A stretch of 52,474 bases of DNA from Hydrogenothermaceae bacterium (GTDB taxonomy: Bacteria; Aquificota; Aquificia; Aquificales; Hydrogenothermaceae): positions 1-52,474 of the forward strand of contig WIAL01000062.1 of assembly GCA_015519975.1 (NCBI GenBank), read 5' to 3'. The position numbers were made by a program, and so were the translations under genes. Shown one piece after another: positions 32,331-42,045 of this stretch. The notes beneath the pieces are model-generated. The model saw only the letters and a program-made list of their open reading frames with translations. It was not told the DNA's origin and did not search any database. Each line of letters starts with the position of its first letter. Position 1 is the stretch's first letter.

Positions 32331-32597
32331 ATGTTTGTTATTCTTGTTTATGATGCGAATGAAAAAAGAGTTCAAAAATTTCATAAAGTTTGCAAAAAAT
32401 ATCTAACATGGGTACAGAACAGTGTATTCGAAGGGGAGATTAGCGAAACTACTTTAAGAATTTTAAAGGATGAGCTTAAAGAGATAATGGATGAAAATGA
32501 AGATAGTGTTTTAATTTACAAATTCAGAACTAAAAAGTATTATAATAGAGAAAGCATAGGTATATCAAAACCATCTCACGAGGACATGTTTTTTTGA
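32331..32597 (+). CDS. cas2: Cas2
   Basis: The 88-residue protein has the Cas2 ferredoxin-like signature VILVYDANEKRVQKFHKVCKKYLTWVQNSVFEGEIS, with the conserved aspartate near residue 8 (VYDAN) and the C-terminal SIGISKPSHEDMFF. It forms the central dimer of the Cas1-Cas2 integrase. It lies 3 bases after cas1 and ends the island. An AT-rich hairpin and T-rich stretch (about 32603-32635) on the plus strand within the 3' end of the next, convergent gene could stop transcription. Confidence 0.95.
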   Translation: MFVILVYDANEKRVQKFHKVCKKYLTWVQNSVFEGEISETTLRILKDELKEIMDENEDSVLIYKFRTKKYYNRESIGISKPSHEDMFF

Positions 32598-32611
32598 TAT
32601 TGTATTTAGGT

Positions 32612-33355
32612 CTAAATATCCATTTTTATTTTTTTTCTGACCCTTGCAACTTCATTTAAATCAATATCGGCTTTTATGATACCTTCTTCATCATCCAAAA
32701 ACGCAAGTCTCTCCCCCCATGGGTTATAAATGGCTGAACTTCCTGCATAGGTTATTTTCCCTATTTTGCCTACGGTATCACTTACTATTACAAAAGACTG
32801 CGTCTCAATTGCTCTTGCCTGTGAAAGAACTTCTAGATGCTTTTTTCGTGAAGCTCCCCACTGGGCAGGTACAAGAAGTATTTCCATACCTTTTTTACTT
32901 AAAGTGTAAGAGATATTTGGAAATCTTAATTCAAAACATATCATTATCCCAAGGTTTCCTGCTGAACTTTCTGCTATGTCAAAATTATTTTTTCCTTCTT
33001 TAAAATATTTGTGTTCACCTGTTGGTTTAAAAAGTTTTGCTTTTGCCCTTTTAAAGATGATTTCACCGTTATCTATCACAAAAGCTTTATTGTATATACC
33101 GTATCTTGTATTTTCAGGTAGAGAACCACTTATAACTAAATGTTTTTCATAAGATATCTTTTTAAGTTGCTTATATATTTTAGGAGTCTGTTTTGCATGG
33201 GTAGGTAAATTCTCATTATCAAAGCCGCTGCTGAACATCTCAGGAAGAACAACTATAGAGTTTTTTTCAACCTTGTCTAAATATTTAAAAATTTTTTCTA
33301 GATTTTTATCGACATTCCCAAGGTCTAAATTCAACTGTAGAGAATAAGCTTGCAT
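32612..33355 (-). CDS. Carbon-nitrogen hydrolase (nitrilase superfamily, omega-amidase-like)
   Basis: The protein has 247 residues from ATG 33355, preferred because GGAG (complement of 33365-33368) abuts ATG 33364 but is nine bases from 33355. The nitrilase catalytic triad is visible: Glu in VVLPEMFSSGF, Lys in KAKLFKPTGEHKYF and Cys in GIMICFELRFP. The AQWGASRKKHLEVLSQARAIE segment is typical of omega-amidase or NIT2-like amidases acting on small amides. The exact substrate is unknown. It is convergent with cas2. Confidence 0.88.
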   Translation of the reverse strand: MQAYSLQLNLDLGNVDKNLEKIFKYLDKVEKNSIVVLPEMFSSGFDNENLPTHAKQTPKIYKQLKKISYEKHLVISGSLPENTRYGIYNKAFVIDNGEIIFKRAKAKLFKPTGEHKYFKEGKNNFDIAESSAGNLGIMICFELRFPNISYTLSKKGMEILLVPAQWGASRKKHLEVLSQARAIETQSFVIVSDTVGKIGKITYAGSSAIYNPWGERLAFLDDEEGIIKADIDLNEVARVRKKIKMDI

Positions 33356-33428
33356 TAATGGCATCTCCAGTTTAGTTTTATAAAGGAAAATTTATTATAT
33401 CATTTAAAATGCGTGTTAAAATTTAAAA

Positions 33429-35012
33429 ATGATAAGAAAGTTAAAGATTCTAAAAAGAGCTAAAGAAATAAGTATTCAGCTTTCAAAACTAGGATTCTAT
33501 CATATTTATGAATATTTTAAATTCCTTTTAGGTCTTGAAGTTGATAAAAGTGTAAAACCTCAAAAAATAAGAGAAACTCTTGAGGCTTTAGGCCCCTCTT
33601 TTATTAAATTAGGACAGGTTTTAAGCACCCGTCCTGATATTCTTCCAGAAGAAGTAATAATTGAACTGACAAAACTTCAGGATAAAGCTCCTGAAGTTGA
33701 GTTTAATGAGATAGAAAAGATACTTAATAAAAATTTTGGAAATTATAAAGAGATTTTTGTTTATATAAATCCTGGACCTATTGCAAGTGCTTCTATCTCA
33801 CAGGTACATGAAGGGTTTTTACACACCGGAGAAAAAGTAGCTGTTAAAGTAAAAAGACCCAATATAGAAGATATTATTGAGCTGGACATTGCTCTTTTTC
33901 AGTGGCTTTTTTCTTTTTTGGAAAAACATTCAAAAACCGCAAAAGAGCTTAATTTAAAAGCAATTATTGAAGAATATAAACGAACAATAAGAAAAGAAAC
34001 AAATTTTGAAATAGAAGCCCACTACATTGATATTTTCCGTAAAAATTTCGAAGAAAGTAAAACACTTTATATTCCAAAAAGATATAAAAAATACTGTACA
34101 AAAGATGTCCTTGTTTTAGAGTTCATAGAGGGAATTAAAATATCCCATATAGAAGAGATAAAAAAAAGAGGACTTTCTTTAAAAACCATAGCTGAAAATT
34201 TGACTGATGCTTATTTTAAAATGGTATTTGAAGATGGTATTTACCATGCAGACCCTCATCCAGGAAATCTATTTGTAATGGAAGATGGAAAAATAGCCTG
34301 CCTTGATTTTGGAATGGTTGGAAGGCTTCCATCTCTTTATAAAAAACTTTTGTACGAGCATATATATGCAGTCTTAAATTTTGATGTTGTTTTAGCAATG
34401 AATTTTTATGAAGGTCTTGAGATGATAACACCAAAAACAGATTTAAATAAACTTGAAAATGATGTTATGGATTTTCTGGAAAAGTATTACAATAAAAAAC
34501 TTGAAGAAATTAATTTGAAAGAACTAGTTTTGGATATTTTATATAACATAATAAGAGCAAATTATTTAAGACTTCCTTCAGAGCTTGCATATCTTGGAAA
34601 AACAGCTATAAACTTAGAGGGAACTGTTAGGAAAATTTATCCATCTTACAATCCGACAGAAAGGCTAAAATTTCATCTAAAAAAAGGTATAAAAGATTAC
34701 TTTAAGGAAAAAGCTAAAGATTTAAAACAGATAGGTATACTTGCTTATAATATTCCTTTTAAAATTGAAAATATTTACAGAAAGTTAAATACCGAAAAAT
34801 TAACTATTTCTTTAATTTCTAAAGATTTAGATGAAAAAACAGCTGTCTTAAAAAAACAAGTAAATAAAATTGCTGTTGCTTTAATTGCCGGTTCAATGTT
34901 TGTATCTTCTTCAGTTTTTTATTTGGCAAATAAATCCTTTTATGGAAATACATTTTTAATATTAGCTATAATTTTAACATTCATATTAACAATAAAAATT
35001 TTTAAGGAGTAG
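33429..35012 (+). CDS. ubiB: UbiB/ABC1 (AarF) family kinase-like protein
   Basis: The 527-residue protein has the UbiB hallmarks: KxGQ motif FIKLGQVLSTRPDILP, the alanine-rich loop PIASASISQVHEG replacing the usual glycine-rich loop, the lysine in VAVKVKRP, the HADPHPGNLF and CLDFGMVG motifs, and two C-terminal hydrophobic segments (IAVALIAGSMFVSSSVFYLA; FLILAIILTFILTI) anchoring it in the membrane. The family supports isoprenoid quinone synthesis by ATPase or kinase-like activity on lipids. Its 3' end carries AAGGAG, the ribosome site of hisA. Confidence 0.92.
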   Translation: MIRKLKILKRAKEISIQLSKLGFYHIYEYFKFLLGLEVDKSVKPQKIRETLEALGPSFIKLGQVLSTRPDILPEEVIIELTKLQDKAPEVEFNEIEKILNKNFGNYKEIFVYINPGPIASASISQVHEGFLHTGEKVAVKVKRPNIEDIIELDIALFQWLFSFLEKHSKTAKELNLKAIIEEYKRTIRKETNFEIEAHYIDIFRKNFEESKTLYIPKRYKKYCTKDVLVLEFIEGIKISHIEEIKKRGLSLKTIAENLTDAYFKMVFEDGIYHADPHPGNLFVMEDGKIACLDFGMVGRLPSLYKKLLYEHIYAVLNFDVVLAMNFYEGLEMITPKTDLNKLENDVMDFLEKYYNKKLEEINLKELVLDILYNIIRANYLRLPSELAYLGKTAINLEGTVRKIYPSYNPTERLKFHLKKGIKDYFKEKAKDLKQIGILAYNIPFKIENIYRKLNTEKLTISLISKDLDEKTAVLKKQVNKIAVALIAGSMFVSSSVFYLANKSFYGNTFLILAIILTFILTIKIFKE

Positions 35013-35017
35013 ACATT

Positions 35018-35737
35018 TTGAGCTTAAAAGAGTTTGTAATTCCTGCAGTTGATATTAAAGAAGGAAAAGCAGTAAGGCTTTATAAAGGAGACCCTAATGC
35101 AGTTAAAGTTTACGGGGATAATCCTGTAGAAATTGCAAAAATGTGGGAAGAAAAAGGTGCAAAACATCTTCATATTGTAGATTTAGATGGAGCTTTTGAA
35201 GGAATTCCTAAAAACTACAAAATAGTTGAGCAGATCGTAAAATCTGTAAATGTACCTATTGAATTTGGTGGAGGACTTAGAACTTACGAAGCAGTAGAAA
35301 AAATGATAGAAATAGGAGTCGAAAGGGTAGTTATCGGAAGTTTAGCCTATCAGGATAAAGATCTTTTTGAAAAAATAGTTAATGATTTTCCAAGTAAAGT
35401 AGTTCTTGGAATAGATGCAAAAGACGGAAAAGTTGCAATAAAGGGATGGCTTGAGAAAACAGAGTATTCTCCTCTTGAATTTGCAAAAATGTACGAAAAT
35501 CTTCCTATATGGGGATATTTATATACAGATGTAAATAGAGATGGAGCATTGATAGGACCAAATATTGAAGGTACAAAACATCTTGCAGAAAATCTTTCAA
35601 AACCTGTTATAGCATCTGGAGGGGTTTCTTCTTTAGAAGATGTAAAAAAACTTTATGAGCTTAGAAAATACGGTGTTTATGGTGTAGTTGTTGGAAAGGC
35701 CTTGTATGAAGGCAAAATAAATTTAGAGGAGATTTAG
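35018..35737 (+). CDS. hisA: HisA, ProFAR isomerase
   Basis: The 239-residue (beta/alpha)8 protein has the two HisA phosphate and catalytic regions: [18 protein letters not shown] (catalytic aspartate in AVDI), and [15 protein letters not shown] (second catalytic aspartate), with IEFGGGLRT and [12 protein letters not shown] phosphate-binding loops. It isomerises ProFAR to PRFAR in histidine synthesis. Start is TTG 35018 after AAGGAG (35004-35009). It is followed by trpB2 after one base. No other histidine gene is nearby, as usual in dispersed Aquificota pathways. Confidence 0.95.
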   Translation: MSLKEFVIPAVDIKEGKAVRLYKGDPNAVKVYGDNPVEIAKMWEEKGAKHLHIVDLDGAFEGIPKNYKIVEQIVKSVNVPIEFGGGLRTYEAVEKMIEIGVERVVIGSLAYQDKDLFEKIVNDFPSKVVLGIDAKDGKVAIKGWLEKTEYSPLEFAKMYENLPIWGYLYTDVNRDGALIGPNIEGTKHLAENLSKPVIASGGVSSLEDVKKLYELRKYGVYGVVVGKALYEGKINLEEI

Positions 35738-35738
35738 A

Positions 35739-37034
35739 ATGAGAAAGATATTTCTTGAAGAATTTGATATGCCCACCCACTGGTACAACATTCTAGCTGA
35801 CTTACCTTTCCAGCTAGAACCACCTTTAGACCCTGAAACTAATCAGCCAATGTCCCCTGGAAAACTAAAAGCAATTTTCCCTGAAAGTCTTTTAGAGCAG
35901 GAAATGTCAACAGAAAGATGGATAGAGATTCCTCCTGAAGTAAAGGATATATATGCTATATGGAGACCAACTCCATTAATAAGAGCAGTGAATCTTGAAG
36001 AGTATTTAGGTACACCTGCAAAAATATTTTACAAATATGAAGGCATAAGTCCTGCAGGAAGTCATAAACCAAATACAGCAGTTGCACAGGCTTATTACAA
36101 TGCAAAAGAAGGAATTAAAAAATTAACAACTGAAACAGGAGCAGGTCAGTGGGGGAGTTCTTTAGCGTTTGCGTGTCAGTATTTTGGGATTGAACCTCTT
36201 GTTTTTATGGTAAAAGTAAGTTATGAACAAAAACCTTACAGAAGAATCCTAATGGAAACATGGGGAGGAAAAGTAATTCCATCTCCAAGTCCATATACAA
36301 AAGTCGGTAAAAAAATACTTGAAGAAGATCCAGACAACCCTGGAAGTCTTGGTATTGCAATAAGCGAAGCAATAGAAAAAGCCCTTGAAGACCCTGATAC
36401 AAATTATTCTTTAGGTAGTGTTTTAAATCACGTACTTTTACATCAGACAGTTATAGGTTTAGAAGCAAAAAAACAAATGGCAAAAATAAAACATTATCCT
36501 GACGTTGTTATAGCATCTGCAGGAGGAGGTTCAAACTTTGCAGGACTTGCATTTCCATTTTTAATGGATAATCTTGAAGGTTCAAAATGTACTAAATTTA
36601 TTGCTGTAGAACCTGCTTCCTGTCCGAGCTTAACTCAAGGAGAATACAGATACGATTTTGGAGACACGGCAGGATTAACTCCTCTTATGAAAATGTATAC
36701 TTTAGGTCATGATTTTGTGCCACCTTCTATACATGCAGGAGGACTTAGATATCACGGAATGTCACCTATAGTTTCAGGACTTTACAAGGAAGGATTAATT
36801 AATGCAGTTTCTGTTCCACAAACAGCAGTTTTTAAAGCAGCTGTAGATTTTGCCAGAACTGAAGGAATAGTTCCTGCTCCGGAGTCAGCCCATTCTGTAA
36901 AAGCAGCAATAGATGAAGCTTTAAAATGTAAGGAAACAGGAGAAAGTAAAGTGATTTTATTCAATTTAAGTGGACATGGATTACTTGACCTTTCAGCATA
37001 TCAGCAGTATTTAGAAGGAAAATTACAGGATTAG
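35739..37034 (+). CDS. trpB: TrpB2-type tryptophan synthase beta chain
   Basis: The 431-residue PLP enzyme is of the TrpB2 kind: longer than TrpB1 (about 400) and with the characteristic N-terminus [19 protein letters not shown]. The PLP lysine lies in [21 protein letters not shown] follows, the phosphate loop is [11 protein letters not shown], and the C-terminus has [10 protein letters not shown]. It joins indole or O-phosphoserine-type substrates with serine to make tryptophan; TrpB2 is often stand-alone in thermophiles. No trpA is adjacent. Confidence 0.93.
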   Translation: MRKIFLEEFDMPTHWYNILADLPFQLEPPLDPETNQPMSPGKLKAIFPESLLEQEMSTERWIEIPPEVKDIYAIWRPTPLIRAVNLEEYLGTPAKIFYKYEGISPAGSHKPNTAVAQAYYNAKEGIKKLTTETGAGQWGSSLAFACQYFGIEPLVFMVKVSYEQKPYRRILMETWGGKVIPSPSPYTKVGKKILEEDPDNPGSLGIAISEAIEKALEDPDTNYSLGSVLNHVLLHQTVIGLEAKKQMAKIKHYPDVVIASAGGGSNFAGLAFPFLMDNLEGSKCTKFIAVEPASCPSLTQGEYRYDFGDTAGLTPLMKMYTLGHDFVPPSIHAGGLRYHGMSPIVSGLYKEGLINAVSVPQTAVFKAAVDFARTEGIVPAPESAHSVKAAIDEALKCKETGESKVILFNLSGHGLLDLSAYQQYLEGKLQD

Positions 37035-37045
37035 AGGTAAGAAAA

Positions 37046-37420
37046 ATGCAGATGATAAATACGGATAATGCCCCTAAGGCAATAGGTCCTTATTCACAGG
37101 CTGTAAAATACGAAAATTTTCTTTTCATATCTGGACAGATAGCAATAGACCCTAAAACTCAGGAATTTATTAATGGAACTATTGAAGAACAAACAAAAAG
37201 AGTCATGGAAAATATAAAGGCTATTTTAGAAGAAGCTGATATGGGCTTTGATAATGTGATAAAAACGACTATTTATTTAAAAGATATTAATGATTTTCAA
37301 AAGGTAAATGAAATTTACGGCTCTTACTTTAAAGAGCATAAACCTGCCAGAGCTACAGTTGAAGTTTCAAATCTTCCTAAAGGTGCTCTAATTGAAATAG
37401 AAGTAATTGCCGGAATTTAA
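37046..37420 (+). CDS. ridA: RidA-family enamine/imine deaminase
   Basis: The 124-residue protein has the RidA pattern: [43 protein letters not shown], and the active-site arginine in [22 protein letters not shown]. It hydrolyses reactive 2-aminoacrylate-type imines released by PLP enzymes, which fits the neighbouring trpB. The ribosome site GAGGT lies at the end of trpB. The 3' end overlaps convergent argC by 4 bases. Confidence 0.94.
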   Translation: MQMINTDNAPKAIGPYSQAVKYENFLFISGQIAIDPKTQEFINGTIEEQTKRVMENIKAILEEADMGFDNVIKTTIYLKDINDFQKVNEIYGSYFKEHKPARATVEVSNLPKGALIEIEVIAGI

Positions 37421-38457
37421 GGAAATAAGAGGCTTGTATTTGAAAGCTGCTTTAGATATTTATCTTCTTCAAAACCAGCCATTAAATTAAAGTTTTGAAT
37501 AGCCTGGGAAGAGGCTCCTTTTCCCAGGTTATCTATTGCAGAAATTACAACAGCATATCCTGTATTTTCGTCATAGTCCACGTATATGTCGCAGTAATTT
37601 GTTCCAACTACATGTTTTATATGAGGAGGATTATCTACCACTCTAATAAAAGGTTCATATCTATATTCAAGCCTATAAAGCTCAATTAAATCTTTTTTCT
37701 TTAAAGAGCTTCTAAAATTCACAGTTGATATCATACCTCTAGAAACAGGCAGTATATGTGGTGTAAATCTAACATTTATTTTTCCTTCAGATACTCTTGT
37801 TAAAACATCTTCCATTTCAGGAACGTGTCTATGTTTTGTTGGATTGTAAGCATAAGCGTCACCGAATGCTTCTGGATAGTGAAACTGCTGTTTTAATCCT
37901 CTACCAGCTCCAGATATTCCAGATAAAGCATTTACTACAGCTGTATTTTCTTCTAAAATGCCTTCTTTAACTGCAGGATAAAGAGCAAGTGTTGTTACTG
38001 TAGGATAACATCCAGGGTTTGCAACTAAGCTGGCATTTTTTATATCTTCTCTAAATATTTCAGGAAGACCGTATACAGCTTTTTCTAAAATATTTTCATA
38101 TTTATGCTCAAAACCGTAATATTTTGGATACTGTGATACATCTTTTATTCTATATGCACCTGACAAATCTATTACTTTTTTATTGTTATCTAAAAGTTTT
38201 TTAACAGTTTCCAGTGATGCTTCGTGTGGAAGTGCTAAAAAGTAATAATTTGCTGACGTATAATCTAAACTTTCATCAAAAATAAGGTCTTCAAAAGGGC
38301 TTTTAATAAAAAAAGGGAAAACCTCTTTTAAGGCTTTCCCTGCGTATTGTCTTGATGTTATTTGAACTATTTCTACTTCTTTATAAAGGCTTAATATTCT
38401 TAAAAGCTCAATGCCAGTATATCCAGATGCTCCAGCAATAGAAACTTTAACAGACAT
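37417..38457 (-). CDS. argC: ArgC, N-acetyl-gamma-glutamyl-phosphate reductase
   Basis: The 346-residue protein has the NAD(P)-binding N-terminus [18 protein letters not shown], the catalytic cysteine in [15 protein letters not shown], the [18 protein letters not shown] loop and HRHVPEMED with a substrate-binding histidine. It reduces N-acetylglutamyl phosphate in arginine synthesis. It lies three bases after rpsI on the same strand, so it is probably transcribed with the ribosomal genes rplM-rpsI. Confidence 0.95.
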   Translation of the reverse strand: MSVKVSIAGASGYTGIELLRILSLYKEVEIVQITSRQYAGKALKEVFPFFIKSPFEDLIFDESLDYTSANYYFLALPHEASLETVKKLLDNNKKVIDLSGAYRIKDVSQYPKYYGFEHKYENILEKAVYGLPEIFREDIKNASLVANPGCYPTVTTLALYPAVKEGILEENTAVVNALSGISGAGRGLKQQFHYPEAFGDAYAYNPTKHRHVPEMEDVLTRVSEGKINVRFTPHILPVSRGMISTVNFRSSLKKKDLIELYRLEYRYEPFIRVVDNPPHIKHVVGTNYCDIYVDYDENTGYAVVISAIDNLGKGASSQAIQNFNLMAGFEEDKYLKQLSNTSLLFP

Positions 38458-38460
38458 TTC

Positions 38461-38895
38461 TTAACGCTTAGACCATCTGTATTTAGCTCTCGCACCCATT
38501 TGAGCGTATTTCTTACGTTCTTTAACTCTTGCATCTCTAGTCATAAGTCCAGCTTTCTTTAACACAGGTCTTAATTCCGGGTTGTATGCCTCTAACGCTT
38601 TTGCTATTCCATACATTACAGCTTCTGCTTGTGCAGGCTTACCGCTACCTTTTACAGTTGCATAAACATCAAACTTTCCGAGAGTTTCAGTTATAACAAA
38701 TGGCCTGTTTATTTTTGCCATTAATATATCTCTTTCAAAATAATCTTTAGCTTCCCATTCTTTATTTGATGAAGATTTAACAACTATTCTTCCTGTTCCT
38801 CCAGGTATTATCCAAACTCTAGCAACAGCTTCTTTTCTTCTTCCTGTTCCATATTTTGCAGTTTTTGGATCAACTTTCATTAATTTAGCTCCCAA
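38461..38895 (-). CDS. rpsI: 30S ribosomal protein S9
   Basis: The 144-residue protein (from TTG 38895) has the S9 motifs YGTGRRKEAVARVW, VKGSGKPAQAEAVMYGIAKAL and the C-terminal tail KYAQMGARAKYRWSKR that reaches into the ribosomal P site. TTG 38895 is eight bases from a perfect AAGGAGG (complement of 38904-38910); an internal ATG at 38880 with GGGAG upstream is an alternative giving 139 residues. Its ribosome site overlaps the end of rplM. Confidence 0.95.
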   Translation of the reverse strand: MGAKLMKVDPKTAKYGTGRRKEAVARVWIIPGGTGRIVVKSSSNKEWEAKDYFERDILMAKINRPFVITETLGKFDVYATVKGSGKPAQAEAVMYGIAKALEAYNPELRPVLKKAGLMTRDARVKERKKYAQMGARAKYRWSKR

Positions 38896-38908
38896 ATTCT
38901 AAACCTCC

Positions 38909-39361
38909 TTAAAAATTCTTCCACATAGGAACTATTTCATCAATTGGTTTTGGTTTTTGAGCATGATGATTGTGCTCACTTCCTCTATAAACTTTGAGTC
39001 TTTTCATAAATCTTTTTTGAAGTTTATTTTTAGGAAGCATTCTTTCAACAGCAAGTCTAATAACTTCTTCAGGTTTGTTCTCAAGCATCCATTTTAAAGT
39101 TCTTGTTTTTAATCCGCCAGGATAGCCAGAATATGAATGATAAAGTTTAGCTGTTTCTTTATTTCCTGTGTAAGTTATTTTATCTGCATTTAAAACAATT
39201 ACAAAATCACCAACATCCATATCTGGTTGAAAATAAGGTTTATGTTTTCCTCTTAAAACATTTGCTATTAAAGTTGCAAGTCTTCCAAGGGTTTTTCCTG
39301 TAGCGTCAACAACATACCACTGTCTTTCTATTTCATTAACATTTGGACGATATGTTTTCAT
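38909..39361 (-). CDS. rplM: 50S ribosomal protein L13
   Basis: The 150-residue protein matches L13: RQWYVVDATGKTLGRLATLIANVLRGKHKPYFQPD, VVLNADKITYTGNK, HSGYPGG-type SYSGYPGGLKTRT and AVERMLPKNKL. It is an early-binding large-subunit protein. It heads the rplM-rpsI-argC unit. The promoter should lie in the 130 bp between it and the divergent tyrS gene. Confidence 0.96.
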   Translation of the reverse strand: MKTYRPNVNEIERQWYVVDATGKTLGRLATLIANVLRGKHKPYFQPDMDVGDFVIVLNADKITYTGNKETAKLYHSYSGYPGGLKTRTLKWMLENKPEEVIRLAVERMLPKNKLQKRFMKRLKVYRGSEHNHHAQKPKPIDEIVPMWKNF

Positions 39362-39491
39362 TTACAGCAACTCCTTTCCAAAATTTAGTATATACAGAAA
39401 GAATATTATCTAATATATATTTTTTGTTGTCAAATATTTTACCAAAATGTTAAACTAATTTCTAAAATTTAAAGATTTTAGGAGGATTTTT

Positions 39492-40733
39492 TTGAAAAAT
39501 CTTAAGGATTTACCTATTGAAGAGCAATTAAAATATATAAAAAAAGGAACGATTGAAATAATTTCAGAAGAAGAATTAATTGAAAAACTAAAAGAAGGAA
39601 GGCCTTTAATTGTAAAGGCAGGATTTGATCCTACAGCCCCTGACCTTCATCTTGGACATACTGTTTTGCTTCAAAAACTTAGAACTTTTCAGCAGCTAGG
39701 GCACATGGTTTATTTTATTATTGGTGATTTTACCGCAATGATTGGTGACCCATCAGGCAGAGATAAAACAAGACCTCCTTTGACAAAAGAGCAGATTTTA
39801 GAAAATGCGAAAACCTATAAAGAACAGGTGTTTAAAGTTTTAGATCCTGAAAAAACTGTAGTTGTTTTTAACAGCGAATGGCTAGGAGATATGACTGCAG
39901 AGGATCTTATTAGATTAACTGCGAAATACACAGTTGCAAGAATGCTTGAAAGGGATGACTTTAAGAAAAGATTTTCTGAAAATAAACCTATAGCTATACA
40001 TGAATTTATATATCCTCTTTTACAGGCGTACGACTCTGTTGCTATAAAAGCAGATGTTGAACTTGGAGGATCAGATCAGAGGTTCAATCTTTTAATTGGA
40101 AGAGATATACAAAGGGAGTACGGCATAGAAAAACCTCAAGTTGCCATTTTACTACCTCTTCTTGTTGGAACTGACGGCGTTAGAAAAATGAGTAAATCTT
40201 ACGGCAACTACATTGGAATTACTGAACCACCAGAAGAAATGTTTGGGAAATTAATGTCAATACCGGATGAACTTATGTGGGATTACTGGAAACTTTTAAC
40301 TGACCTTACAGAAGAAGAAATTGAAAAAATGAAAGAAGATGTTGAAAAAGGTGTTTTACATCCTATGGATGTTAAAAAAGAGCTTGCAATGTATATTGTA
40401 GAAAGATTTCATTCAAAAGAAGACGCTGTAAAGGCAAAAGAACATTTTGAAAAAGTTCATTCTAAAAGAGAGCTTCCTGAAGATATCCCTGAACCTGAAA
40501 TTGTTATCTCAAGTGAAGAAAAGAAAATACCTTTATATGAACTTGTTTATAAATTAGGGTTTGCTTCATCAAAATCTGAAGCAAGAAGATTAATTAAAAG
40601 TGGTGCAGTTAAGATAGACGGAGAAAAGTTTACAGATTTTAATTTTGAAGTTGATTTAAGTAAGGAGTTTATCTTACAGGTTGGAAAAAGAAAATTTGCA
40701 AGAATAAAACCTGAAAATATTAAAGTTAGTTAG
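39492..40733 (+). CDS. tyrS: Tyrosyl-tRNA synthetase
   Basis: The 413-residue class I synthetase has HLGH ([14 protein letters not shown]), the tyrosine-binding [23 protein letters not shown] segment, KMSKS ([13 protein letters not shown]), and a C-terminal S4 RNA-binding domain ([23 protein letters not shown]-like). The length and motifs match the TyrZ-like subgroup. Start is TTG 39492 after AGGAGG (39480-39485). It is divergent from rplM. Confidence 0.95.
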   Translation: MKNLKDLPIEEQLKYIKKGTIEIISEEELIEKLKEGRPLIVKAGFDPTAPDLHLGHTVLLQKLRTFQQLGHMVYFIIGDFTAMIGDPSGRDKTRPPLTKEQILENAKTYKEQVFKVLDPEKTVVVFNSEWLGDMTAEDLIRLTAKYTVARMLERDDFKKRFSENKPIAIHEFIYPLLQAYDSVAIKADVELGGSDQRFNLLIGRDIQREYGIEKPQVAILLPLLVGTDGVRKMSKSYGNYIGITEPPEEMFGKLMSIPDELMWDYWKLLTDLTEEEIEKMKEDVEKGVLHPMDVKKELAMYIVERFHSKEDAVKAKEHFEKVHSKRELPEDIPEPEIVISSEEKKIPLYELVYKLGFASSKSEARRLIKSGAVKIDGEKFTDFNFEVDLSKEFILQVGKRKFARIKPENIKVS

Positions 40734-40800
40734 GTTTTGAAATTTATATATAACCGTCTATTATTAAAGTTAATTATAACTTTTAAAGAAGGTGATAAAA

Positions 40801-41412
40801 ATGCCAGCAGTGCTTGAACAAGGTAAAAAAAACGTAAAGCCGTTAAAAGCTGAAAGGTTTAAATATAAGTTTAAAGTCAAAGATGTGGAAAAAATGTATG
40901 AGGCAGGAATCTTTAAGTCTGATGAAAAAGTGGAGCTTTTAAATGGAGAGGTAGTTAAATTGAGTCCAATAGGATTAAAACATGCAATCGTTGTAGATAA
41001 TTTAAACAGAATTTTTGCAAAATTAATTTATCAAGATGAAGAACTTGAATCAAAGTATGATATAAGAATCCAAAACCCTATTTTTCTATCTCAGGAAAAT
41101 CTCCCGGAGCCTGATGTTGCAGTTGTTGATAAATCTTTTAGAAAAGAAAAACAGCACCCTAAGGCAAAACACGTTGAGCTTTTAATAGAAGTTTCAGATA
41201 CAATCATTGAAAAAGACAGGCAGATAAAACTTCCAATTTATGCAAGATATAAAATAAAGCAGGTATGGATAATAGATTTAAATGAAAATCAAATAGAAGT
41301 TTACACAAATCCTTACAAAAAAGAATATCTAAATGTTCAAATATTTCCTCTTGATAAAGAAATAAAAATCTTTAATAAAAAAATAAAAGTAAAGGATATA
41401 TTTAGTGTTTGA
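40801..41412 (+). CDS. Uma2 (DUF820) family PD-(D/E)XK endonuclease-like protein
   Basis: The protein has 203 residues from ATG 40801; the in-frame GTG at 40792 lies in the AAGGTG ribosome site. The Uma2 pattern is present: EAGIFKSDEKVELLNGEVVKLSP, an HAIVVDNLNRIF helix, LPEPDVAVVD (catalytic Asp), then VELLIEVSDTIIEKDRQIKLPIYARYKIKQVWIIDL (Glu-x-Ser in place of the Glu-x-Lys expected). The family has a restriction-endonuclease-like fold but its role is unknown. It overlaps the next gene by 8 bases. Confidence 0.85.
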   Translation: MPAVLEQGKKNVKPLKAERFKYKFKVKDVEKMYEAGIFKSDEKVELLNGEVVKLSPIGLKHAIVVDNLNRIFAKLIYQDEELESKYDIRIQNPIFLSQENLPEPDVAVVDKSFRKEKQHPKAKHVELLIEVSDTIIEKDRQIKLPIYARYKIKQVWIIDLNENQIEVYTNPYKKEYLNVQIFPLDKEIKIFNKKIKVKDIFSV

Positions 41413-41875
41413 TTCTTTAAAAGAATGGACATCTGAGTTTGTTCAGGATTATGGTTATTTAGGAATTTTCTTTATATCTTTTACAGAAAGTATAATTCAA
41501 CCAATTCCTCCTGATCCATTCATTACAGGTGGTACGGCTTTTGGACTTGATATTTTTAAAGCTGCTGTAGTAGCCGCTTTTGGAAGTGTTTTAGGAGCAG
41601 TTGTTGGATATTTTTTAGGAAAATTTTTAGGTGAGCCTGTTGCAAAAAAGCTTTTGAGTGAAAAATACTACGAGAAGGGAGAGCTTTTATTTAGAAGATA
41701 CGGTATTTGGGCAGTTATTATTGCAGGAATTACACCTATTCCTTTTAAGGTTATTTGCTGGCTTGCAGGTATATTTGAAATGCCTATTTTAGGATTTGTT
41801 CTTGCATCTATAGCTGGAAGATTTCCAAGGTTTTTATTTATGGCTGTAGCAGGACATTATTTAGGGCTTTTATAA
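41405..41875 (+). CDS. DedA/YqaA-like (VTT domain) inner-membrane protein
   Basis: The 156-residue protein has several hydrophobic segments and the DedA/SNARE-associated pattern FTESIIQPIPPDPFITGGTAFG, then GYFLGKFLGEPVAKKLL, RYGIWAVIIAGITPIPFKVICWLAG and GRFPRFLFMAVAGHYLG. DedA-family proteins include flippases of undecaprenyl phosphate and phospholipids. Start GTG 41405 overlaps the Uma2-type gene. Its stop TAA overlaps the ATG of the small cysteine gene (TAATG). Confidence 0.85.
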   Translation: MFDSLKEWTSEFVQDYGYLGIFFISFTESIIQPIPPDPFITGGTAFGLDIFKAAVVAAFGSVLGAVVGYFLGKFLGEPVAKKLLSEKYYEKGELLFRRYGIWAVIIAGITPIPFKVICWLAGIFEMPILGFVLASIAGRFPRFLFMAVAGHYLGLL

Positions 41876-42045
41876 TGGAGCGAATAGACTGCAGAAAATG
41901 TAAGTATTTTTATGTAACGTGGGATAAAAACTTTCCATATGGATGTAAATTTTTTGGGTTTAAAAGCAGAAATATGCCTTCTGTAGAGGTTTATAAAGCC
42001 TCAGGTCAAAAATGCTTAAAATTTGAGAAAAAATTAACTAAGTAA
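41875..42045 (+). CDS. Small conserved cysteine protein, 56 aa
   Basis: ATG 41875 overlaps the stop of the DedA-like gene (TAATG), so it is read by coupling. The protein starts MERIDCRKCKYFYVTWD, continues NFPYGCKFFGFKSRNMP and ends GQKCLKFEKKLTK; the four cysteines (positions 6, 9, 24 and 47) fit a small metal-binding fold. I recall close relatives in Aquificota and Campylobacterota, sometimes carried under a misleading uracil-DNA glycosylase name. Function is unknown. It overlaps the convergent sigma-factor gene by 12 bases. Confidence 0.8.
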   Translation: MERIDCRKCKYFYVTWDKNFPYGCKFFGFKSRNMPSVEVYKASGQKCLKFEKKLTK

